Assembly: GCA_041686235.1 (NCBI GenBank)
Contig: JAWLED010000062.1
Span: 1-16,818 of the forward strand
Direction: 5' to 3'
Source: JAAAOH01 sp041686235
Lineage (GTDB): Bacteria; Spirochaetota; Spirochaetia; DSM-27196; PWMO01
DNA length: 16,818 nucleotides
The number at the start of each line of letters is the position of its first letter. Within the stretch, counting starts at the first letter, position 1. Below are positions 7,808 through 13,965 of this stretch, piece by piece. The notes beneath the pieces are model-generated. The model was not told where the DNA came from and ran no database searches. It saw only the letters and a program-made list of their open reading frames with translations. Position numbers and translations under genes: made by a program.

Positions 7808-7907
7808 NNNNNNNNNNNNNNNNNNNNNNNNNNNNNNNNNNNNNNNNNNNNNNNNNNNNNNNNNNNNNNNNNNNNNNNNNNNNNNNNNNNNNNNNNNNNN
7901 NNNNNNN
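7808..7907. other. Assembly gap (100 N)
   Basis: Exactly 100 unknown bases, the conventional placeholder for a gap of unknown length. The flanks are GC-rich repeats, which probably broke the assembly. No coding feature can be carried across it. Confidence 0.97.
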
Positions 7908-7949
7908 GGGCGCCGCGATCCGGGCGAAGGGCGCCGCGATCCGCCGACC
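7908..7949. repeat. GC-rich tandem repeat at right edge of first gap, 21-bp period
   Basis: GGGCGCCGCGATCCG occurs at 7908-7922 and again at 7929-7943, a 21-bp period, with the second unit diverging at its end. CGAGCGGCGA occurs on both sides of the gap (7798-7807, and again within about 7955-7970), and GATCCG is also shared. The array therefore probably runs through the gap, in the space between the HAD and META-lipoprotein genes. Confidence 0.7.
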
Positions 7950-7995
7950 GCCGAGCGGCGACGGTGAGCTCATGGTCCCGTGAGAGATGATGCGT

Positions 7996-8001
7996 TAGAA
8001 T
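7996..8001 (+). promoter_or_regulatory. -10-like box TAGAAT before the META lipoprotein
   Basis: TAGAAT matches the -10 consensus at 5/6 and ends 7 nt before the ATG at 8009. No clear -35 is seen (TGGTCC at 7973-7978 is weak). If it is real, the mRNA would start at or next to that ATG. Confidence 0.3.
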
Positions 8002-8803
8002 GGCGCCGATGAAATGTGCGTGGAATTGCATCTTTGGACTGCTCATTGTTGCGTTGACTCTCGCCGGCTGTGAAAGCGTGCCGGCAGAGGAGAACGCCGG
8101 TACCGAGGATAGCGCTATGGTGGGGGTCTACGGGGCTCGTCCGGCAGCGGCCTCCGCCCCCGGGAAAGACGTGTCGCTGGCCCTGTACGCGAATGGTGAG
8201 GCGAGGCTCGGGAATGACTATCTGAACGGGAAGGATCGACTGGTTCAATACGGGCGGTGGCGTGTTTCCGACTCCGGGGCGGCCGTTGTGCAACTGCACG
8301 GGGAGCTCGGAGCGAACGCTCGGGAGTACGATCCGCATCAGGATATCGAGTTTCGCCTCCAAGACGAGGAGCTCGAGGCCACCGACTACGACGAAGAGGT
8401 CTACCACGGCGAGGACTTCCGGCTCGAGCGCTTGAAAGGCGAGCCGACGCCGTTGCTTGCCGACAGTGGCTGGGAGCTCGTGGAAGTGCTCATGATGGAC
8501 GGCGATCGCATGGTCCCCGAGGAATCGCAGGAATACGCGCTCAACTTCGACGGGGACGGTGAGGTGTACGGCCGGGCCGATTGTAACCGCTTCTCGGGCG
8601 CCTACAGAGAAGTCGACGGCAAGCTTCGCATGGGAGATCTTGGAACCTCTCGCGATACATGCCCCGATGACTCGCTCTTCGAGCTGTATATGGAGGCGCT
8701 CTCGACGGCCGAATCCTACGGGCTCGAGGAAGATGTGCTCACGATTGCCTTCGGTCCCGAAACCGGGATTCTCGTGTTCGAGAGCAACGGTGGGGCACAG
8801 TAG
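8000..8803 (+). CDS. META-domain (HslJ-like) lipoprotein with NlpE-like N-terminal part
   Basis: A 267-residue acidic envelope lipoprotein. The signal peptide ends in lipobox LAGC with C24 (C21 if the ATG at 8009 is used). Residues about 40-145 form a beta-rich region (LALYANGEARLGND, GRWRVSDSG) reminiscent of NlpE-type or lipocalin-like domains. Residues about 156-262 are a META domain with the hallmarks GWELVEV, DCNRFSGAY (C195) and TSRDTCPD (C221); the two cysteines could form a disulfide. META proteins are linked to envelope stress, motility and novobiocin resistance, but no enzyme activity is established. There is no good Shine-Dalgarno for either ATG. The 8000 ATG overlaps a -10-like box, so 8009 is a real alternative start. 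META part confident, N-terminal part tentative. Confidence 0.8.
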   Translation: MAPMKCAWNCIFGLLIVALTLAGCESVPAEENAGTEDSAMVGVYGARPAAASAPGKDVSLALYANGEARLGNDYLNGKDRLVQYGRWRVSDSGAAVVQLHGELGANAREYDPHQDIEFRLQDEELEATDYDEEVYHGEDFRLERLKGEPTPLLADSGWELVEVLMMDGDRMVPEESQEYALNFDGDGEVYGRADCNRFSGAYREVDGKLRMGDLGTSRDTCPDDSLFELYMEALSTAESYGLEEDVLTIAFGPETGILVFESNGGAQ

Positions 8804-8805
8804 AG

Positions 8806-8827
8806 TCGGCCGAGGAATATCGGCCGA
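8806..8827 (+). terminator. Hairpin just after the META lipoprotein stop
   Basis: TCGGCCGA at 8806-8813 and again at 8820-8827 (itself a palindrome) form an 8-bp stem with a GGAATA loop, 2 nt after the stop codon. No U-run follows, so it may stabilise a 3' end or give weak termination. Confidence 0.4.
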
Positions 8828-8902
8828 TCATAGCCCACGCCTCGCGGTTCGGCTCGAGCGGCAGTTTCTCACTCAATTCGGGAAATTGGGCGGTGCCCGC
8901 AC

Positions 8903-8908
8903 TATACT
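8903..8908 (+). promoter_or_regulatory. -10-like box TATACT before the small lipoprotein
   Basis: TATACT (5/6 to consensus) ends 6 nt before the ATG at 8915. A small hairpin GGGC-GGT-GCCC (8888-8897) lies where the spacer would be, and no strong -35 is visible. It would give a leaderless transcript starting at or near the ATG. Confidence 0.35.
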
Positions 8909-8914
8909 GTGTGC

Positions 8915-9274
8915 ATGAGAAGTGGCAGATGTCCGCCGGTGCGCTCCCGCCGTGTACACGGTATCGCGGCGGTGTTGTTGATGCTTTTCCTCGGCGGTGC
9001 ATGTGTCTCCGCCGGCGGGTCGAAAGAGGAGAAGACTGCGCCCGAGGGACCCCTCAGCGGGGAGGTAGTTGCTGTGCGCATGCTCTCCGACGGCGCCACC
9101 GAGCTGACAGTCGAACAGACCGACGGCAGCCGCGTTTACGTTGAGGTCCCCGCCCGACTGGCGGAAACCATTCGATTTCAGGAAGGAGACCGGATTGTAG
9201 CCGAAGACCGCCGGGCGGCTCGCGAGGGGGAGCGCGTGCGGGTGCAGACCCTGCAAATCGAACGGGGGCAATAG
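8915..9274 (+). CDS. Small predicted lipoprotein with OB-like beta domain
   Basis: A 119-residue protein not assigned to a named family. The N-terminus is basic (RSGRCPPVRSRR), followed by hydrophobic IAAVLLMLFLGGAC. C30 is a plausible lipidation site in the relaxed spirochaetal style. After an SAGGSKEEK linker, residues about 45-115 look all-beta: SGEVVAVRML, TELTVEQTDGSRVYVEV, FQEGDRIVAEDR and ERVRVQTLQIERG, a pattern like a small OB-fold or barrel. A GTG at 8909 is 2 codons upstream in frame, and a GTG at 8939 would give a shorter leader. No Shine-Dalgarno is seen for any of them. It is followed by a repeat array broken by the second gap. Confidence 0.65.
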   Translation: MRSGRCPPVRSRRVHGIAAVLLMLFLGGACVSAGGSKEEKTAPEGPLSGEVVAVRMLSDGATELTVEQTDGSRVYVEVPARLAETIRFQEGDRIVAEDRRAAREGERVRVQTLQIERGQ

Positions 9275-9281
9275 CCGAGAT

Positions 9282-9456
9282 CCTCCGGCGGCCGCGCGGT
9301 AGGGGCGGAGCCGAGAGGCGCGACCGCCGGGAGGCNNNNNNNNNNNNNNNNNNNNNNNNNNNNNNNNNNNNNNNNNNNNNNNNNNNNNNNNNNNNNNNNN
9401 NNNNNNNNNNNNNNNNNNNNNNNNNNNNNNNNNNNGAGGCGCGACCGCCGGGAGGC
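9282..9456. repeat. 21-bp GC-rich tandem repeat with inverted copy, interrupted by gap
   Basis: An identical 21-bp unit (beginning GAGGCGCGACC and ending CGGGAGGC) sits immediately before the gap at 9315-9335 and immediately after it at 9436-9456. This strongly implies a tandem array that was collapsed or not crossed in assembly. Each unit contains GGCG-CGAC-CGCC, a mini-hairpin. About 18 bp upstream, 9282-9297 (CCTCCGGCGGCCGCGC) is a near-complementary inverted copy of the unit, so a transcript could fold one copy back on the array. Positions 9275-9518 hold no gene. Confidence 0.8.
9336..9435. other. Assembly gap (100 N)
   Basis: A 100-N placeholder of unknown true length lying exactly between two identical 21-bp repeat units. 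The real copy number of the repeat cannot be stated. Confidence 0.97.
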
Positions 9457-9518
9457 ACACGCTCGCCAGTTCGACGAATCTGTGCAAAAGTGTTAGCTTC
9501 GAGTAGGTAGGTATAACT

Positions 9519-9905
9519 ATGATGCACCCATTCGGAGGCGGGTTCGGCATGGGATTCATGCCGTTTTCCGGCCTCATTCCGATTATTCTCATTGGCGGTG
9601 CGATTTATCTCTTTTTTCGGCATCGCCGTCACCTGGACCACGACGCTGACGGCGACCGAGGGAGGGGCGATCGTATCTCTCGCGGCGGCGGTAGACCGAG
9701 GGCGAGCGAGCTGTACCGGCTCGCGCACAAGCACGGGGGCACGCTCACCGTGTCCGAGGTGGTGGTGGAGCTCGGCGTCGAGCCGAAGGACGCCGAGGCC
9801 TCGCTCGAAGCCATTACCGACGGCCGGCGCGTTCAGATGGAAGTGGGCACCGACGGGGGCGTATTCTACCGGTTCGTCGAGATCGCCGGAGGCGGCTCGC
9901 GGTAG
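9519..9905 (+). CDS. One-TM membrane protein with cytoplasmic winged-helix-like domain
   Basis: A 128-residue protein. A Gly/Met/Phe-rich start (MMHPFGGGFGMGFMPF) leads into one TM helix at about 15-34, ended by FFRHRRH, which suggests the C-terminus is cytoplasmic. A charged Gly/Arg linker follows (40-60). Residues about 62-122 (ELYRLAHKHGGTLTVSEVVVEL, then VEPKDAEASLEAI and GGVFYRFVEI) fit a winged helix-turn-helix of the kind found in small membrane-bound proteins of unknown role. AGGTAGG lies about 8 nt before the ATG at 9519 and TATAAC at 9512-9517 overlaps that zone; a second ATG follows at 9522. The PAS-Cys gene begins 31 bp downstream and is probably cotranscribed. DNA binding is inferred, not shown. 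Confidence 0.7.
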   Translation: MMHPFGGGFGMGFMPFSGLIPIILIGGAIYLFFRHRRHLDHDADGDRGRGDRISRGGGRPRASELYRLAHKHGGTLTVSEVVVELGVEPKDAEASLEAITDGRRVQMEVGTDGGVFYRFVEIAGGGSR

Positions 9906-9936
9906 ACCGGCGTCGTCACCCCCGTGTGAGGGAAGA

Positions 9937-10620
9937 ATGAATACAAGCTCGCGTGACTACGCGTTTGTCCGCAGGTGGTTGGACGAAGCGCTGCGGGACT
10001 CGGATGTTCCCTGGTGGGAGTGGCAGGTCGAGACGAACACCGTCAAAATCGGTCCCCGCAAGGCCACCATGCTCGGCTACGACCCGGACGCCTTTACAGG
10101 CGGCGGCTACCAGTCCTTTACCAATCTTTTACACCCCGACGACTACGAGCGAACGATGGAGGCGATGCGCAGGCTCCTCGAGGGACGCTCTCCCATCTAT
10201 CAGGTAGACTACCGGATTCGCGCTGCCGACGGGAACTACCGCTGGTATATGGACCGCGGGACCTTTGTTTCAGGGTCGGCCTCGACGCAGAGCAAGCGAA
10301 TGCGGGGCGTGGTGATTGATCTCGGCGGTGCGTTCGGGTCCGGGCCGTTCGAAGAGGAGCAGGATTTCCTGCCTCGCGTACGCTCGGTGATATCGACAGT
10401 TGCCGTCCCGGCCGCCACGGTAACGCTTTGTGCGGTGTGCGGTCGGGTCAAGAACGACTCCGGCGGCCTCGACTGGCATGAGGTGAGTCGAGAGCTCCTC
10501 GAAACGCTCGATGTCGAGGTGTCCCACGGTATGTGCGAAAGCTGCATACGAGCGTTGTATCCCGACTATGCGGAGCACATCATCTCGGCGATGGAGGACG
10601 GGGGCGCCCCGCCGGAGTGA
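9937..10620 (+). CDS. PAS protein with C-terminal CxxC...SHGxCxxC motif and no output domain
   Basis: A 227-residue predicted cytoplasmic sensor-like protein. Residues about 20-130 form a PAS fold of the PAS_3 kind: WWEWQVETNTV, MLGYDPDAF, LLHPDDYERTMEAM, YRIRAADGNYRWYMDRG and MRGVVIDL. Residues 160-215 carry C165-x2-C168, W180 and S196-H-G-x-C200-x2-C203 followed by LYPDY. This is a recurrent module at the C-terminus of bacterial response regulators and sensor proteins, where it may bind metal or sense redox state. No kinase, GGDEF, EAL or DNA-binding domain follows. The ATG at 9937 has GAGGGAAG upstream; the open frame back to 9592 overlaps the previous gene and is rejected. It probably acts by protein contact, possibly with the neighbouring membrane winged-helix protein. 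Confidence 0.8.
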   Translation: MNTSSRDYAFVRRWLDEALRDSDVPWWEWQVETNTVKIGPRKATMLGYDPDAFTGGGYQSFTNLLHPDDYERTMEAMRRLLEGRSPIYQVDYRIRAADGNYRWYMDRGTFVSGSASTQSKRMRGVVIDLGGAFGSGPFEEEQDFLPRVRSVISTVAVPAATVTLCAVCGRVKNDSGGLDWHEVSRELLETLDVEVSHGMCESCIRALYPDYAEHIISAMEDGGAPPE

Positions 10621-10627
10621 GGCGCCC
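10602..10627. terminator. GC-rich hairpin between convergent genes
   Basis: GGGCGCC (10602-10608) and GGCGCCC (10621-10627) form a perfect 7-bp stem around the PAS gene stop. An alternative stem is CGCCGG (10610-10615) with CCGGCG (10626-10631). It lies in the 14-bp convergent junction and could stop transcription both ways, but there is no T-run on either side. Confidence 0.35.
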
Positions 10628-10634
10628 GGCGGCG

Positions 10635-12704
10635 TTAGCGCTGCCGGGACATCATGTCCATGACGCCGCCGCCGTTTTCGGCGTTGGTAAAGCCCATCTG
10701 TTGCAGTATCCGAACCGCATAAGCGCTACGGGCTCCCGAAGCGCAGTAGACGGTGATGTGGCGATCTTTTGCGCCGAGCTTCTCCGCCTGCGTGCCGATA
10801 TCGTCGAGGGGGATGTTCAGCGCCTCGGGCACCGCCCCCATCTTGAACTCTTCCGGCGTTCGTACGTCCACGATGATGGGCTCGGTGCCGTCGGTCTCGT
10901 CGGCGTCGGCGCTGCCGCCCGCCGATTGTGCTTGTGCATCGGCGCCGCCCGCGTTCTCAGAAGCGCCGGCGCCGGCCTGTGAAGCCGCCTCGCCCGGCGC
11001 GAGGGTTTCTCTGTGCTCGACCGCCGGAAGGACGACGTCAAAGTGGGTGTAGCCGACCGCCCGCGCGTGGCGCTCTATGCTGGTAAAGCCGCCCGAAACG
11101 TTGTACACCGAGCTAAAGCCCTCCTGCACGAGTCGGCGAAGTGCCTGATGCCCTTTCTTTCCGTCATCGCTTACGAGAAGGATGGGCATGTCCTTCGGCA
11201 CCCCGGCAGTTCTCATTACCAGTTGCTTCAGGGTGACCGGGTGAGAGCCGCGGATGTGGGCGCGCTCGAAGCTGAACGGATCGCGAAGGTCGATGAGCAC
11301 AAGCGGCTGGTCGAGGGTTTCGGCAAACGAATCGAGCTCGCCGGCGGTCACCGCCGGGCTTGCGCCGCTCATGCGGTTCTCCGCGACAAAGGCGGCCATG
11401 TTGAGCGGGTCGTTTGCGGTGCCGAACGGCGGCGCGTAGGCGAGATCGAGCTCCGCCAGCCGGCTCACCGTCATACCGGACGCAATGGCGGTGGAGAGCA
11501 CGTCGAGGCGCTTATCGGCACCCTCCGCTGCGGCGGTTTGGCCCCCGAGAATCCGACCGGTTTCGGTGTCGTAGATGACGAGCACCGTGACCGGGGTTGC
11601 CCCGGGAAAGTAGGAGGTGTGGTTTTCCTTGTGCACGACGACTGCCTGTGCATCAATGCCTGCCGACTGTGCCTGTGCGAGCGACAGACCGGTTGACCCG
11701 GCGGTGGCCTCGAACACCTTTACGATGGAGGTGCCCTGAGCCCCGGTGTAGCTTCGCTTCTCGCCGAGCGCGTTCGACGCGGCGATGCGACCCTGGCGGT
11801 TTGCCGGACCGGCGAGGGGGATGCGGACCTTTCGCCCGCTCACCGTGTGGTCTATCTCGACCATATCGCCTGCGGCAAAAATGGCGGGGTCGCTTGTTTG
11901 CAGGTATTCGTTTACGACCAACCCGCCCGCCTCGCCGAGCGTGAGTCCCGCGTTCTCGGCGAGCGTGAGGGTCGGCTTTACGCCCACCGACATGAGCACC
12001 ATCTCGGCCGAAACGGTGCGCCCGTCCTCGAGTTGCACGACGTCCTCGTCAATTCGGGTGACCGAGGCGGAGGTGTATACGTCCACCTCGTGTGCCTCGA
12101 GCTCTTCGGTGAGATACCCGGCGACTTCGGGCTCCATGTTCGGCATGACGTGGGGGAGGCGCTCGACGAGCGTCACGTCCATACCGCGCTTTCTCAACGC
12201 CTCGACCATTTCGAGGCCGATGAACCCGCCGCCCACGACGACCGCCGACTCCGGCTCGCGGTGCTCGATCCAGTGGTCGATTGCATCCATGTCTCTGAGG
12301 GTCCACAGGGAAAACACGTGCTCTTTGTCCACGCCCGGGATCGGGGGAACGAAGGGCTTGCCGCCCTGGGCAAGGATAAGCGAGTCGTAGGGGAAATCGA
12401 CCTCTTCTCCGCTTTGCTTTTGCAGCGCTCGCACGGTCTGTGCCTCGCGATCGATGGAGACGACCTCGGTTTCCACTTCGACCTGTACGTTGTATTGCTC
12501 GTGGAAGCTCTCCGGGCTCTGCAGGATGAGCTTCGACCGGCGGTCTATGTCTCTGCTGATGTAGTAGGGAAGGCCGCAGTTGGCAAAAGAGATATCCGGG
12601 CCCGCCTCGAGAACGGTTATCTCGGCCTCGCTCGACATTCTTCGTGCTCTTGCTGCCGCGGTGGCACCGGCTGCTACTCCACCTATAATCAATATCCGTT
12701 CCAT
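10635..12704 (-). CDS. CoA-disulfide reductase-like flavoprotein with two fused rhodanese domains
   Basis: A 689-residue cytoplasmic FAD/NAD(P)H oxidoreductase of the CoADR/NADH oxidase/persulfide reductase family. FAD site: IIGGVAAGATAA at 6-17. Redox cysteine: C43 in FANCGLPYY, the single-Cys arrangement used for CoA-SS or CoA-SSH chemistry. NAD site: VVGGGFIGLE near 156-165, and FAAGD at 276-280. The dimerisation domain has HKENHTSYFPGA (Y365) and LAYAPPF (Y423). Rhodanese 1 (about 452-552) has S512 in the place of the catalytic Cys and K517 in the place of Arg, so it is probably inactive. An Ala/Gly/Ser-rich linker (about 570-607) leads to rhodanese 2 (608-686) with active loop CASGARS at C654. 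Usual fusions have one rhodanese and about 550-565 residues. The role is thiol or persulfide redox. It starts at an ATG with GGAG 7 nt upstream. Confidence 0.9.
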   Translation of the reverse strand: MERILIIGGVAAGATAAARARRMSSEAEITVLEAGPDISFANCGLPYYISRDIDRRSKLILQSPESFHEQYNVQVEVETEVVSIDREAQTVRALQKQSGEEVDFPYDSLILAQGGKPFVPPIPGVDKEHVFSLWTLRDMDAIDHWIEHREPESAVVVGGGFIGLEMVEALRKRGMDVTLVERLPHVMPNMEPEVAGYLTEELEAHEVDVYTSASVTRIDEDVVQLEDGRTVSAEMVLMSVGVKPTLTLAENAGLTLGEAGGLVVNEYLQTSDPAIFAAGDMVEIDHTVSGRKVRIPLAGPANRQGRIAASNALGEKRSYTGAQGTSIVKVFEATAGSTGLSLAQAQSAGIDAQAVVVHKENHTSYFPGATPVTVLVIYDTETGRILGGQTAAAEGADKRLDVLSTAIASGMTVSRLAELDLAYAPPFGTANDPLNMAAFVAENRMSGASPAVTAGELDSFAETLDQPLVLIDLRDPFSFERAHIRGSHPVTLKQLVMRTAGVPKDMPILLVSDDGKKGHQALRRLVQEGFSSVYNVSGGFTSIERHARAVGYTHFDVVLPAVEHRETLAPGEAASQAGAGASENAGGADAQAQSAGGSADADETDGTEPIIVDVRTPEEFKMGAVPEALNIPLDDIGTQAEKLGAKDRHITVYCASGARSAYAVRILQQMGFTNAENGGGVMDMMSRQR

Positions 12705-12714
12705 TTCGTACTCC

Positions 12715-12741
12715 GTTTATATATTCTGTATTATATATAAC
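12715..12741. promoter_or_regulatory. AT-rich imperfect palindrome over the promoter -10/start site
   Basis: GTTTATATATTC reads into GTATTATATATAAC as an imperfect inverted repeat of 27 bp, covering the -10 box and start site of the flavoprotein promoter. A repressor (for example of a redox- or sulfide-sensing family) could bind here. No adjacent regulator gene supports this, and AT-richness alone makes such repeats easy to find. Confidence 0.3.
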
Positions 12742-12762
12742 AAAAGCACGATTAAATGTCAA
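12734..12762 (-). promoter_or_regulatory. Near-consensus sigma-70 promoter of the flavoprotein gene
   Basis: On the minus strand, a perfect TTGACA (12757-12762) lies 17 nt upstream of TATATA (12734-12739), within a TATATATAAT stretch. The expected start is near 12727, giving a leader of about 20-25 nt that includes the GGAG ribosome site. It is the strongest promoter in the window. Confidence 0.8.
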
Positions 12763-12796
12763 GTGGGTACGTGTGAAAGCCCGAGAACTGCCGGGT

Positions 12797-13678
12797 TCAG
12801 CGCGAGGCCTCGCCCCCGAGGAGGAATGCGGTGACCTCGCGCCACCACGGTGAATCGGGCGAGTAATCGAGCGTGTTGTGGCCGGCCTCCTCCTGGATCC
12901 AGAGTCTTTTCTCGCCGTGGTAGCCGTCGTAGAGTTCCTGGCCGAGCTCGGTGGTTACCAAATCATCCTCTCCGGCGAGGAGCACGCCGACCCGCCCGGA
13001 ATACTCGGCGAGGGCGGCCTCGCTGTCGTAGCGGTCACGGAGCACCGCGCGTACGAAAAAGCGGGGAAACATGGTGGCGCCGACATCGACGATGTTGGTA
13101 AAGGGGGTGATAAGAAGCACCGCCGGCACTGCGTCCGGATACTCTGAGGCTACGATGGAGGCAACGGCGGTTCCAAGCGACTCGCCCACGAGGTACACCG
13201 GACGCGAAGGGTCGGCCTCGAGCAGCCGGTCCACCGCATCTTGCGCGGCCGAAACGAGCGCCCGCTCGCTGGGTTTGCCCGGCCTCGATCCGTAGCCGGG
13301 ATACTCGAGGATATACACCTCCCACGAGTCCATACTCTGCGGTCCCTGGAATCCGGAGGCGAAATGATCCCGCTTTACGCTCTGCCCGCCGTTTCCGTGG
13401 AAGATAAGAACGCGGTGCTGGGTTTCCTGCTCTGAGCGTGGCGCCGGAGGCGGCGCGTACCAGCCGATGCGGTCCTCGCCGGCCTCGGGCCACGGCTCGA
13501 GACCCTTTCGAGCAGCCGTCTCGAGCAATACCTCTTCATCATCGTTTGCGGGGTGATACACGATCATATTCCGGCATCCGGAGAAAAGAAGTATTGCCGC
13601 GGCGGCAAGTAAGATTGCGGCGGTCTGTGGAAGGCGGCGGCGTGTCGTGGTAGTCGTGCGGACGGGGGGGCGATTCAT
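12797..13678 (-). CDS. Lipoprotein alpha/beta hydrolase
   Basis: A 293-residue envelope lipoprotein with a serine-hydrolase fold. A basic Thr/Arg-rich n-region (to about residue 18) and a hydrophobic stretch end in LLFSGC, with lipidated C35. VLIFHGNGG (90-98) gives the oxyanion-hole region, and GESLG has nucleophile S167. AGEDDLV (235-241) supplies the acid (D238 or D239), and EAGHN has H267. The architecture is like the BEM46/ABHD13/YfhR family of membrane-attached hydrolases, whose substrates are poorly defined (esters or lipids are likely). The ATG at 13678 has AGGAGG 6 nt upstream. The stop is about 34 bp from the flavoprotein promoter on the same strand, and no link in function is evident. 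Family confident, substrate unknown. Confidence 0.88.
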   Translation of the reverse strand: MNRPPVRTTTTTRRRLPQTAAILLAAAAILLFSGCRNMIVYHPANDDEEVLLETAARKGLEPWPEAGEDRIGWYAPPPAPRSEQETQHRVLIFHGNGGQSVKRDHFASGFQGPQSMDSWEVYILEYPGYGSRPGKPSERALVSAAQDAVDRLLEADPSRPVYLVGESLGTAVASIVASEYPDAVPAVLLITPFTNIVDVGATMFPRFFVRAVLRDRYDSEAALAEYSGRVGVLLAGEDDLVTTELGQELYDGYHGEKRLWIQEEAGHNTLDYSPDSPWWREVTAFLLGGEASR

Positions 13679-13690
13679 AGGCTGCCTCCT

Positions 13691-13719
13691 ATTGTACGGA
13701 CCGAACGCAGGGCACTCAA
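13691..13719 (-). promoter_or_regulatory. Promoter of the lipoprotein hydrolase, -10 abutting the Shine-Dalgarno
   Basis: Minus-strand TTGAGT (13714-13719), a 17-nt spacer and TACAAT (13691-13696) make a good sigma-70 promoter. The -10 touches AGGAGG (13685-13690) directly, and the ATG is only 12 nt beyond the -10. The predicted start near 13684 would leave out most of that ribosome site. Confidence 0.6.
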
Positions 13720-13761
13720 GCGGGTGGCGCGTTTCCGGGCCTCACCCGATCGGCGCGGCCG

Positions 13762-13787
13762 TCAACAGGGTTGTTGATACCCTACCC
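13762..13787. repeat. 26-nt palindrome-containing element, copy 1 (upstream of prfC)
   Basis: It contains TCAACA-GGGT-TGTTGA (13762-13777), a perfect 6-bp stem, followed by TACCCTACCC. It matches the element at 15719-15744 at 21 of 26 positions and in the same orientation. It lies between the divergent hydrolase and prfC genes. The nature is unknown: a dispersed repeat or a protein-binding site. Confidence 0.6.
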
Positions 13788-13965
13788 GGGGTGCCGCGTG
13801 GTCGCCGGGCGGCGGGGGACGGAGGCGGCGGGGACGTGCCCAGGATTGTGGCGGGGAGTGTTGAGTTGGGGGGCTGTTTTTAGTATGTTTGGGATGACGC
13901 GCATGGGGCGTGGCGCGAGGCGCACGGCCCCGACGGCGCAGTCTCCACTCAGTACAGGAAATTAA
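13788..13965 (+). other. G-rich upstream region of prfC
   Basis: No gene is seen. On the plus strand, runs of three to six G recur (for example in 13805-13835 and 13851-13873), so G-quadruplex formation is possible. A weak promoter could be TTGAGT (13861-13866) with TAGTAT (13881-13886), but the 14-nt spacing is short. The prfC ribosome site AGGA lies about 7 nt before the ATG at 13966. Confidence 0.4.

Noticed and set aside
7908..7970. CRISPR array at the gap-flanking repeats
   Set aside because: Repeats are directly tandem at 21 bp with no unique spacers, and no cas genes are present.
9592..9936. Long upstream extension of the PAS gene frame
   Set aside because: It runs through the winged-helix gene in another frame and is Arg/Ser/Pro-rich shadow sequence.
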